Source: Sipunculus nudus
Taxonomy: Eukaryota > Annelida > Sipuncula > Golfingiida > Sipunculidae
Assembly (NCBI GenBank): GCA_026874595.1
Contig: CM049310.1
Coordinates: forward strand, 86,403,056-86,467,055
Direction of reading: 5' to 3'
DNA: 64,000 nucleotides
Part shown: positions 50,183 through 58,830 of the stretch, one piece after another
How positions within the stretch are numbered: position 1 is the stretch's first letter
Layout: each line of letters starts with the position of its first letter
The notes under the pieces: generated by a model
The model's database searches: none
Told to the model about the DNA's origin: nothing
The model's input: only the letters and a program-made list of their open reading frames with translations
Made by a program: the position numbers and the translations under genes

Positions 50183-50741
50183 TGACATCTTTGGTGTGCG
50201 GCAGATTTCACGTTTGTGCAAGATGTACGCGCAAACTGAAAAAGATATCGCAAATGTTACTCGTTGAACGCTTAAAGCATATTTTTCCAAAGATTTTAGC
50301 ACATATTTTGTAAATGTTGTGTAGACCGTTGTCCGGCAAATGGCCATTTTGTGTTGCTGACCAATATGACGGTGTCAGTATCGCCACCTGCCGACGACAA
50401 GTGGAACTATATCAGATAGACAACGGATTTATCTAATTAAGTTGCACACATGAAACAACATTGAAATCTTTGGTGTGCGGCAGATTTCACGTTTGTGCAA
50501 GATGTACCCGCAAACTGGAAAATATATCACGAATGACACTCGTTGAACGTTTGAGGCATATTTTTACTAAAATTATTGCAGGTATTTCGTAAATGTTGTG
50601 TAGACCGTTGTCCGGCAAATGGCCATTTTGTGTTGCTGACCAATATATTGGCGTCAGTATCGCCACCTGCCGACGACGAGTAGAACTATATCAGATAGAC
50701 AACGGATTTATCTAATTAAGTTGCACACATGAAACAACATT
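50183..50741. repeat. Tandem pair of about 277-bp repeats next to the inverted repeat
   Basis: TTTGGTGTGCGGCAGATTTCACG through CTAATTAAGTTGCACACATGAAACAACAT occurs twice (starts near 50189 and 50467) with minor differences. Part of it is present inverted at 47318-47456. Confidence 0.85.
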
Positions 50742-51598
50742 TGTGCGGACTGCATACTTTAATTGAACTGGATGTTTTGTGTGCCTTTATGTATTTATAA
50801 AATGTATCAGAAAATGATCATGAATCACATATGCGGATGATCATGGCATAAAGAAGACCGTGAAACTTTCATATTTTATTCATTATATAAGTTCCGTCTT
50901 ATGAGTTCCACAGGTATTGTGACGTAGATTCAGGCAAAACATTGTTGAAAATAACGAGTACATCATGTTTTTATACATATTTTGAAATATTGTCACATAT
51001 GCATTTATTTAAAATTTCGTTTTCTGAGTTTGGAAGTATCAAGTGATATCAACATCTATTAGTATGTTTGTCGTATCTGGTTGATCAGATCCATATAACA
51101 TCTGGTTGTTCAAACGATGTTCGTGCATTCGCATTGGATATGCCTAAAATATACATCTGGGTGACGAATGGTTTTGATGTACCCGTCTTCTTCTTTTTTA
51201 AAAATGTATATAACGTGAAAGTACACCTCGGCGTGCAGGGTTTTCTGTATCGGGTGTTTAATCTGAAACCGATCGCCAACGACAAAACTAATTTATGTAT
51301 ACATGCAAACACGCAGACAGTTATCGAGCAGCGATGAAAAAGCAGATTACCAGCAAACGTATTAAGATCATACCAGGGACGAACCCTGTTTAACCACATT
51401 TCAACCCGTCACCCCTCATATACATATATATATATATTCATGTGAGCTTGAGAAGCCGCCACCCCTTGTTTCATGGCGGGTGAGACCTTCCGAATACATG
51501 TATCCCATTCAAGCCACGCCCACACAACACATTGTGTTTGACGTACCCAACAGTTGCGGACGTGTGCTCATTCTTGATTATACTTCGGACACAGCGTG
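50742..51598. other. Intergenic stretch
   Basis: AT-rich. A plus-strand frame at 51068-51337 has no ATG near its start and no recognisable product. No gene supported. Confidence 0.35.
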
Positions 51599-52141
51599 AT
51601 GCATTCGCTCCCAGCCGACGACCAGTTAACCAGCAGGTTGTGCGACAAGAACGAAATGACATATCTGATGGACAATTTGGTGGGTCACGCGGAGCTACTT
51701 TTGAAGAAGATCAAAGTCCTTGACGACAGATCAACTGATGTATTTCCCAGATCGTGGCAGTGCGTGGAACTGGTTGACGGCGTGGACCCGTGGCCACCCA
51801 GCCTCTGCTTGAGTATGATAACTGATATCGGGAGAGGGTACGGGATCACACTTGATGAGGCTACTTTGACGGCTGTGTATAAAACGGAACCGTGGGTCAG
51901 CTGGCACAGGATATGCCCTTCGATCACAGTGAACCTTAGACGCATGGTCCCGACGGCTGAAGCCCGATGCCTGGCTGTGTACATATTGTACTGCTTCTTT
52001 AGCAAAGAGTACCGAGTGTCTCACGCTGACAGTGATTTCCACAGGGGTCTGCTGTGTTTCAAGTACTGCCCATGTAGCCGATACCAAAAGAGGATGGTAA
52101 CCTCCCGTTGCTGCTGTGTGTCACTTGGTCCTTTCTCGTGA
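51599..52141 (+). CDS. Unknown 180-aa helical protein
   Basis: Unrecognised. Start at ATG 51599. Mostly helical with conserved-looking hydrophobic segments (MTYLMDNLVGHAELLLKKI; AEARCLAVYILYCFF) and a Cys-rich C-terminus (CFKYCPCSRY; CCCVS). It lies just before a tandem-CARD gene on the same strand, so an adaptor-like role is conceivable, but no CARD pattern could be fitted with confidence. Confidence 0.5.
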   Translation: MHSLPADDQLTSRLCDKNEMTYLMDNLVGHAELLLKKIKVLDDRSTDVFPRSWQCVELVDGVDPWPPSLCLSMITDIGRGYGITLDEATLTAVYKTEPWVSWHRICPSITVNLRRMVPTAEARCLAVYILYCFFSKEYRVSHADSDFHRGLLCFKYCPCSRYQKRMVTSRCCCVSLGPFS

Positions 52142-52492
52142 AAGCGTCATTGTGTACCTGATATCTGATAGCGTACGTCACACACAATAACACCAGTGCA
52201 TACATCTCCTCATGGTGTTTTTTATATCTATATGTGTTCATGTCGCGTGGGATAATGCATCTCAGAAACGTATCTTCGCTCATGCAGTTGACTGACCTTG
52301 AAATGAGGCCATTTTTTGTTATGTCACATGAGCTCTGCCGTTACTCACATTTGAATTTGGTAAACAATTTTGAGCCAATGCCGTCAACCGCCAGGCATGC
52401 GCACTGCCTGGCTGTACATGTTCGAAAACACATAAAAGCAGCGGTGATGTCTAGTTGCCAGGCACAATTCATGTTGGAGCCCTACCACGACC
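52142..52492. other. Intergenic, presumed leader of the next gene
   Basis: No separate gene supported. Confidence 0.35.
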
Positions 52493-53167
52493 ATGGCTTG
52501 TTCTTCACATTGGCACGAGGCGTTTTACGGCATACTGCCCCGTTTGGCATCTGCATTGTACGTGAAACAGAGTCTGCTGCCTGACGAGCTGTTGGCAGAG
52601 GGGTTTCTCGACAGGGACGAGCTGGATAATGTCAGGGCGAAGATGACTAATTCGGAACAAGCCGAACTGTTGCTGCACACACTGGCGGATACGAACACTC
52701 CCAGAAGGCTTGACAAAGCTATGAAAATTATAGGGCGTCATCACCCAGACGTTTTGCGGATGTATCAAGATCGCATGAAAGCACTGAGTCGGGATGAGAA
52801 AAAGGCTCGACCACACGGTTCGCCTCCGGCTAAGGTGTCTTCGTCTTGGAACGACAGTTTTTACAAAATACTTCCCTGTATGGTCGACAAATTAGACGTG
52901 CTGCATACCGATGTAGTTGATGCACTGGTTGCGCGAGGGTTTATCAACGACAACATGGTCGAGCAGATACGTGATCACAGAACAAACACGGCCCAAGCCA
53001 GAACACTTCTGTACCTTCTTCTTGATAACAACGGTGTATATGAGCTTGACGCTGCCATGGAGTTGCTGCGCGGCCATTACCACGCGCATGTGTCGGATTT
53101 TTATAAACAAGGTATGAAACATCTCGATCGTCCCATGCTGGTGGACAACGTGAACAACCGTTCGTAA
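52493..53167 (+). CDS. Tandem CARD-like protein, 224 aa
   Basis: Two similar CARD-like units arising by internal duplication, at about residues 5-92 and 115-205. Each starts W(H/N)..FY.ILP, then L.(V/A)...LLPDELLAEGFLD or VVDALVARGFIN, a DE.. .VR or VEQIRDH..N helix, LLLHTLAD or LLYLLLDN, and L(D/).AM....G.HH. They align with each other along their whole length. Start at ATG 52493 (MACSSHW). No RING. Resembles the 276-aa gene at 8318 in layout (two CARDs and a basic linker). Confidence 0.75.
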   Translation: MACSSHWHEAFYGILPRLASALYVKQSLLPDELLAEGFLDRDELDNVRAKMTNSEQAELLLHTLADTNTPRRLDKAMKIIGRHHPDVLRMYQDRMKALSRDEKKARPHGSPPAKVSSSWNDSFYKILPCMVDKLDVLHTDVVDALVARGFINDNMVEQIRDHRTNTAQARTLLYLLLDNNGVYELDAAMELLRGHYHAHVSDFYKQGMKHLDRPMLVDNVNNRS

Positions 53168-54135
53168 GCATGTACGCCCCGTCTAAGGCACTGTATATAC
53201 ACATCAAACGCTGGAAGTGTTTGAGGTCCAGATGCTGATATTAACTCGTGTATTCGGGATTTTTCGAAAGAACTGATTGTTTGGTCTTTGAGCATACGCA
53301 ACGATGTAGCATTTTTATACAATGCACGCATATATATGACTGTTTGAAACGTGGGATTAACGTACGGGACGTGTTTCATAACGGACCTAACGTCACAGCC
53401 AGCTTTCCAGGCAATAAGGTTTTGTATAACAGGTTGTTTTGCATGTGATTTGTTTTTGTCTATCCTGTAATCTATATGACACGTAATAAAAAGGCATAAA
53501 TGAATTGCATCCTGTATTGTATCAGAGTATGATGGGCTTTATGCTATGTGTGTGTATGTAAGTGCGTGTGTAAACAAATTATCTATAAGATACCATGTGA
53601 TCCTGTACACGTCACTATATGAAATAACAGGATGGTAACAGAGTTCTCACTGGATGGCACCATATTTTTTCAATTTTGTTTGTCCCCATCACGGTCTCTT
53701 AGCTGATATCCACATTTAACCGTAAATCTCTGTCACAACGCGTTGCATCAGGTTCCCCTTAAATATTTGTTCTACTCCTCCGGTTTATGAATGAAACTCG
53801 GCAACGGCAACCGTCAAACTATCTTCCGGAACGAAACTGATGCCACTCGGACAACATGTTGATCCGTGTGCGTCATCACAGATTCAGAAAAACAATTTTG
53901 GATACGCGGAATGTAGGCTTGCTGATGGTATTATGTTAACGGTTCTGCCACATGTGTGTAATCCCCCCTTCGCATGTATACGTCATCACACGTGACTATA
54001 TAACCACCATTGGGCAGCATGAACGCCACATGCGCACAGTATTCTGAGAAGGACAGGCACGTGTGCCGCTGCTTGTGACTGGATAACGTGTTCGCAGATG
54101 TTTGCTACCCGTTTGGTCCTGTTTTTTATTTATTG
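53168..54135. other. Intergenic and promoter of lectin-like gene 1
   Basis: No gene seen to about 53990. TATA box at 53997-54003; a 3' splice site (TTCGCAG, to about 54096) lies 40 bases before the ATG used for the next gene. Confidence 0.4.
53997..54003 (+). promoter_or_regulatory. TATA box of lectin-like gene 1
   Basis: TATATAA in the context CGTGACTATATAACCA, repeated upstream of gene 2. Confidence 0.65.
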
Positions 54136-55167
54136 ATGGGGTGTATCCGCCGGCTTTTTGTACTTTGGGTACTGTACAGTGATTTCTGTCTGGCAAACTC
54201 TTTGACTCAGAGTTCTGCTGCCCCTTCTCCGTACCATGCATTCAGATTCTTCGACATCAATCTGACAAACAGCGAGGCCCACTATGGGTGCGGTATGTTA
54301 CAGGATGGCAGGTGGTACCTGCCTGCACCGGATGACAGCCATGACGGGTTATCGTTCCACACAGAATTGACTGCTTTCATGAACAGTGCTACTATTTCCG
54401 AAGCGTGGATTTCGCTGAAAGGGAACAAGCTAAACGAATGGCGGGTGTCCGGGACGAATTCTTTCAAAGGCACGGTACAACATAATGGGAAACAACACAG
54501 ACACTGCGCCAGGATACAATCTCATTATGAAGCTGCTGTGAGTGAGTCGTGTAATGACGACGTCAAAATGTTTATATGCGTTGTGCCGTCTTCCAGCCAC
54601 CTGTTCTTCAGTAATCTCTGCAACGGACAGTACGGACCGTGCTACGCGATTATGCGTGGCGCCGCAAGTTGGTTTGCAGCTAAAAGTATGTGCGTTTACA
54701 TAGGGGCACGCTTGGCCGTCGTTCATAATGAACAGGAAGCTAAAGCGCTGAGTAAGTTCATAAAATATAAGATATCCGGTGCAACGGAATATTGGGTGGA
54801 CCTGGTGAACTACGTTTGGAAATACCGTCTGCGCGGAAACAGGACTGCGGTTCCCGACATGTACTTTTGGTACAGACAACGACCTGATACCGGGAAAAAC
54901 TGTGCCGTAGTAAGGAAATATCCAGACGGATATTTCTGGGAAGCTGTGGACTGCGACAGCCGCCATCAAATCGTCTGCATGAGTCATCGTTCTTTATCGA
55001 CAAGAAGTGATGGCGCAATGGTCAACGTGCCTACACGCTACCCGCACAACGCATCGGATACTGCTACTGAGATATATTCTTCCGCGTCATCATACCGCTC
55101 TATATCGCACGCCGTTATCATACGTATGTGTCTATCACTGTGCGTCAGTATCATTACGTCCATCTAA
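54136..55167 (+). CDS. C-type lectin-like surface protein 1, 343 aa
   Basis: Signal-anchor/signal peptide (LFVLWVLYSDFCLA) followed by two C-type-lectin-like domains. The second (about 165-290) has the classic frame: CYAI, WFAAKSMCVYIGARLAVVH, WVDL, FWY..RPD..NCAVV, FWEAVDC and IVCM. Calcium-site motifs (EPN/QPD plus WND) are not intact, so sugar binding by the standard site is doubtful. The first (about 35-150) is degenerate but has paired cysteines. C-terminus is Ser/Thr-rich then hydrophobic (CLSLCVSIITSI), suiting a membrane or GPI anchor. Start at ATG 54136 because gene 2 shares MGCI; the frame opens upstream at a GTG. Confidence 0.75.
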   Translation: MGCIRRLFVLWVLYSDFCLANSLTQSSAAPSPYHAFRFFDINLTNSEAHYGCGMLQDGRWYLPAPDDSHDGLSFHTELTAFMNSATISEAWISLKGNKLNEWRVSGTNSFKGTVQHNGKQHRHCARIQSHYEAAVSESCNDDVKMFICVVPSSSHLFFSNLCNGQYGPCYAIMRGAASWFAAKSMCVYIGARLAVVHNEQEAKALSKFIKYKISGATEYWVDLVNYVWKYRLRGNRTAVPDMYFWYRQRPDTGKNCAVVRKYPDGYFWEAVDCDSRHQIVCMSHRSLSTRSDGAMVNVPTRYPHNASDTATEIYSSASSYRSISHAVIIRMCLSLCVSIITSI

Positions 55168-55413
55168 AACATCAGACTGAAGGGTTATGCAAAAACAATA
55201 CGCCCCCGTATGGGGAGTCTCATGCACGGAAGATCTGTATACATTATATCTGGTTTGCTGATCAAACATCGTTTTTGTGTTGTTTTCGTTTGTGTGCCAG
55301 TGATGCAGAAGTAACATGACCCAACGTGACGCATGTAAATCGCTTGCTTATCAGATATGTCCTCTTTATTTTTTATTCTCCTCCCCCCGAGTGTATACGT
55401 CATCACACGTGAC

Positions 55414-55420
55414 TATATAA
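55414..55420 (+). promoter_or_regulatory. TATA box of lectin-like gene 2
   Basis: TATATAA in the duplicated promoter block. Confidence 0.65.
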
Positions 55421-55550
55421 CCATCACCGGGCAACTTGAACGCCACATGCGCACAGTCTTGTGAGAAGGACAGGCATGGGTGCCGCTGGTGGTCACTGGA
55501 TTTCGTGTTCGCAGAGGTTTGTTTACCATCTGGTACTGTTTTTTGTATTG

Positions 55551-56585
55551 ATGGGGTGTATCTTCCGGCTTTCTGTATTTTTGTTACTGTACAGTGACCT
55601 ATGTCTGGCAACCTCTGTGACTCCGAGATCTGCTGCCCCTTCTCCGTACCGTGCATTCAGATTCGTCGACATCAATCTGACAAACAGCGAGGCCCAGTAT
55701 GCGTGCGGTATGTTACAGGATGGCAGGTGGTACCTGCCTGCACCGGATGACAGCTATGACGGGTTATCGTTCCACACAGAGTTGACTGCTTTCATGAACA
55801 GTGCTGGTATTTCCGAAGCGTGGAGTTCGCTGAAAGGGAACACGCTAAAAGAATCGCGTGTGTCCGGGACGAAACCTTTCACCGGTGAAGTGCAAGAAAA
55901 CGGGATACGACCCAAACACTGCGCTCTTATTAAGACCAGATATGAAGCTGCTGTGTCTGTAAACTGCACTGAAGACAGGAATGATGGCTTATGTCAGGTA
56001 TCATCCTCCAGCCGGTGGTTCTTCAGTCGTCTGTGCACGGGGCAAAAAGGACAGTGCTATGTGATAATCCGTGGCGCCCCCGATTGGTTTGCGGCTAATA
56101 GCATGTGCGTTTACATAGGGGCACGCTTGGCCGTCGTTCATAATAAGAATGAAGCAAAAACTCTGTCTTTGTTCCTTAAGAAGAAATTTCTATCAGGCAA
56201 TTATTTTGTGGACCTGGTGAACCACGTTTGGCAATATCGTCTGCCTGGAAACCGGACTGCGGTTCCCGACATGTACTTTTGGTACAGACAACAACCTGCC
56301 ACCGCGAAAAACTGTGCCGTAGTAAGGAAATACCCAGATGGATATTTCTGGGACGCTGTGGACTGCGAAAGCCGCCATCAAATCGTCTGCATGAGTCATC
56401 GTTCTCTATCGACAAGACGTAATGGCGCAATGGTCAATGTGCCTACACGCTACCCCCACAACGCATCGGATACTGGTACTGCTACTGGGACATATTCTAC
56501 CGCGTCATCACAGCGCTCTATATCGCACGCCGTTATCATACGTACATGTCTATCACTGTGCGTCAGTATCATTACGTCCATCTAA
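55551..56585 (+). CDS. C-type lectin-like surface protein 2, 344 aa
   Basis: Tandem duplicate of gene 1 including promoter, with high identity in both lectin-like domains and an almost identical tail. Differences cluster in the middle, around the end of domain 1 (KHCALIKTRYEAAVS onward) and in the loop EAKTLSLFLKKKF, as expected if these parts are under changing selection. Start at ATG 55551; a longer start at 55476 (MGAAGG) is possible and would add another hydrophobic stretch. The spacer 55168-55413 holds no gene. Confidence 0.75.
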   Translation: MGCIFRLSVFLLLYSDLCLATSVTPRSAAPSPYRAFRFVDINLTNSEAQYACGMLQDGRWYLPAPDDSYDGLSFHTELTAFMNSAGISEAWSSLKGNTLKESRVSGTKPFTGEVQENGIRPKHCALIKTRYEAAVSVNCTEDRNDGLCQVSSSSRWFFSRLCTGQKGQCYVIIRGAPDWFAANSMCVYIGARLAVVHNKNEAKTLSLFLKKKFLSGNYFVDLVNHVWQYRLPGNRTAVPDMYFWYRQQPATAKNCAVVRKYPDGYFWDAVDCESRHQIVCMSHRSLSTRRNGAMVNVPTRYPHNASDTGTATGTYSTASSQRSISHAVIIRTCLSLCVSIITSI

Positions 56586-57006
56586 AACATCAGACGGAAG
56601 GGTCATGAAAAACAATACGCCCCCGCATGGGGATTCACATGCGCGGAAGATATTACCCAGGAAGTAACATGACACAACGTGACGCATGTAAATCACTTGC
56701 TTATCAGATATTTCATTTTTTGTTTCGGTGAGGCGGATGTTTTAACACTCCTGATGCTGTAACGAAAATTAAACCTGGTTTTTCCCGAAACATTCCCGGG
56801 GTGTAACATGACGCAATGTCACGAACTTGACACGACGACTGTTGCATCACGCAGCTATATAAAGACCAGGTCTGCCGGAGATTTGAATCATATTCGCCCA
56901 GTCTTCACAGCAGCCTGGTGTTCCGTCGGACCGAAGCCTCTGTTGCAGTAAGTGTTGTTACGTGTTACGCTTGTTCTATGCTAGAACACGTTCTCTCAGT
57001 GTGTGA
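56586..57006. other. Intergenic and promoter of lectin-like gene 3
   Basis: TATA box at 56856-56863. A CA/GTAAGTG donor lies near 56948-56955, so a spliced leader is possible. No gene. Confidence 0.4.
56856..56863 (+). promoter_or_regulatory. TATA box of lectin-like gene 3
   Basis: TATATAAA about 145 bases before ATG 57007. Confidence 0.6.
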
Positions 57007-58332
57007 ATGCTGTTCCGTATCATCATGCTACGTTTCCATCTGCTGTATCTGTTGTTGTTCGTCACCACGTCTGCTGGCCGTTCACATCCCGCGTTCCGTT
57101 CTCTCCAATTGTCTTTGACAAACGCTGAAGCCGGGCACGCGTGCAGTATCTTAGGAGGGCAGACGTGGGCTCTGCCTGTACCCGACAATGTGTCAGACGC
57201 TGTAGCGTTTCATGAAAGACTGACTGCCTTTATGAGAAGCGCTGGTGTTACGGAATCATGGATATCTCTGAAAGGGAAGAAGCTCAAACAGTGGCGCGTG
57301 TCTGGCCGTTATCGTTTCTGCGGTACTATACGCCAGGTGTACAATATGCCGGGGCAACATTGCGCTCTGTTGAGACCTAGGGGGAACACCCTCCTCCCCT
57401 TCTACTGCAATGGACGCGACGTAGACTTTGGTTATGTCTGCGAACTGCCTACCGCTACCGGGTGTCCTCTGTGGTTTTCAGGACATTACTGTGAATGCAA
57501 ACACCAGAACGGACCTTGCTACATATTCGGACCTGGTGTCAGCAGTTGGTTTGAGGCTAGGAATCTGTGTGTTAGCATAGGAGCGCGGTTGGCCTCGGTC
57601 AAGAACGAAAAAGAGATAAAGGCATTGTCCAGAGTGCTCTACAAGTCTGTTTTAGCGCGTCACGTGGACTGGCTTGATGTTGTGGACCACGTTTGGGAAT
57701 ACCATTTCTCAGGCAACCGGTCTGCTATTCCAGACATTTACTTTTGGTACAAAGACCAACCTAAGCCAAATATAAACTGTGCCATTGTCATGAAATTCCA
57801 CAAAGGTTTCTTGTGGAAAGCTGTGCCGTGCCACAGCCGCCACCAGGTGATTTGTATGAACACCATCGAACGGCACCAGAGCGTCGCGTCTGCGTACGAC
57901 TTGTCTGTCAGCCCGGCTCAGGATACTGGCACCTCCCGGTACCCGCTCCGTATTCCACATCAGCTGCACGTACATGCGTTTGCCGACCCCTTAGGACTAT
58001 CTGCACGTGATCCAGGTGTATGCAAAGACGCATACATGTCGTCAGGAGACGACTCTGAACCAGGCGCTCCGTATATACTATTTTCAGGCAGCAGCCCTGC
58101 ACCTAGCACTGTTTCTTCTATATCCAACAACGCAAACAAAGACGGCTATGTTAATGTACGTTCGCTCACAAGTCCCAGTCCCATGATACCCGTCGATCCA
58201 CAGCCCGATATTTCCACAGTTGCTCCCACAAACGCAATGAGAAATCTGTCTGCCGGTTTTCGAAAGCCGTGTGCAGACACATTACTGCTGCTGTCTATTG
58301 TCACCAATGCTTTAAACGTCTGCATACGTTAA
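57007..58332 (+). CDS. C-type lectin-like surface protein 3, 441 aa, with stalk
   Basis: Paralogue of genes 1 and 2: signal peptide (FHLLYLLLFVTTSAG), two lectin-like domains (second with CYIFGPG, WFEARNLCVSIGARLASV, WLDVVDHVW, FWYKDQPKPNINCAIV, VICM), then about 150 residues rich in Ser, Thr and Pro like a mucin stalk, and a hydrophobic C-terminus (LLLLSIVTNALNVCIR). The classic calcium ligands are again not complete (QPK in place of QPD). Probably a surface glycoprotein; could bind host ligand or act in attachment or immune interaction, which the sequence cannot show. AATAAA at 58594-58599. Confidence 0.75.
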   Translation: MLFRIIMLRFHLLYLLLFVTTSAGRSHPAFRSLQLSLTNAEAGHACSILGGQTWALPVPDNVSDAVAFHERLTAFMRSAGVTESWISLKGKKLKQWRVSGRYRFCGTIRQVYNMPGQHCALLRPRGNTLLPFYCNGRDVDFGYVCELPTATGCPLWFSGHYCECKHQNGPCYIFGPGVSSWFEARNLCVSIGARLASVKNEKEIKALSRVLYKSVLARHVDWLDVVDHVWEYHFSGNRSAIPDIYFWYKDQPKPNINCAIVMKFHKGFLWKAVPCHSRHQVICMNTIERHQSVASAYDLSVSPAQDTGTSRYPLRIPHQLHVHAFADPLGLSARDPGVCKDAYMSSGDDSEPGAPYILFSGSSPAPSTVSSISNNANKDGYVNVRSLTSPSPMIPVDPQPDISTVAPTNAMRNLSAGFRKPCADTLLLLSIVTNALNVCIR

Positions 58333-58830
58333 GATTTGCTGCAGTCGAGGAGGATAAAATGGAACAAGGACCTTTCTGTCGCATTCGGACGACTAGCTCT
58401 GTATATACTTAGACCATGTATAGTATAATCAAGATGTTTTCTTTTGTACAGTTGTTAGTGTCATGCAGTTTGTGTGTTATGATATATATTTGGAATTGTA
58501 CAGTGTTTCATACGAGTTAACCACCCCATTTATCTGTGTGGGTAGGGTAAGGCAAGGGTGACTGTATACATCGTGTGACATGCAGCTTTATACAATAAAC
58601 ACATTTGTACTATGTCAAGGTTTTGTTTTGTTTTTATCTCTCATGCTCAAACACGAAATGATTGTGAACCCACTTGTGAATGACTGTTTGTGAACCACAA
58701 AACCTTTATTCTTTTCTACCGCGACACAAATATTTTTGTTACGGTAGTTTCAACAGCATCACTTTACAAACACATAACACATCGGTTTGCATTATATACA
58801 AACATTCGATTTAACACAGGCCCTCCATGT
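58333..58830. other. Convergent 3' ends
   Basis: AATAAA for the plus strand (58594-58599) and for the minus strand (58705-58710). No gene. Confidence 0.5.

Larger units (their letters stand above)
47318..50370. repeat. Roughly 3-kb imperfect inverted repeat with hairpin array
   Basis: Left-arm sequence at 47318-47560 (including GTCCACAACCCTACTATATAAGCAGGCC, GAGAGCGCTCT and CAGACGGCTCCCCTGTG elements) recurs inverted at 50080-50370. Between lie two opposed runs of 105-106-bp units meeting near 49118, where GGCGCCGAAGGCGCC (49092-49106) faces its complement (49129-49144). The left arm also has about four copies of a G-rich 38-bp unit (48005-48145) and a tRNA gene absent from the right arm. No protein gene is supported inside. 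Possible roles: replication origin, enhancer (as in baculovirus hr or nimavirus hr repeats), or genome-junction repeat. Confidence 0.85.
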
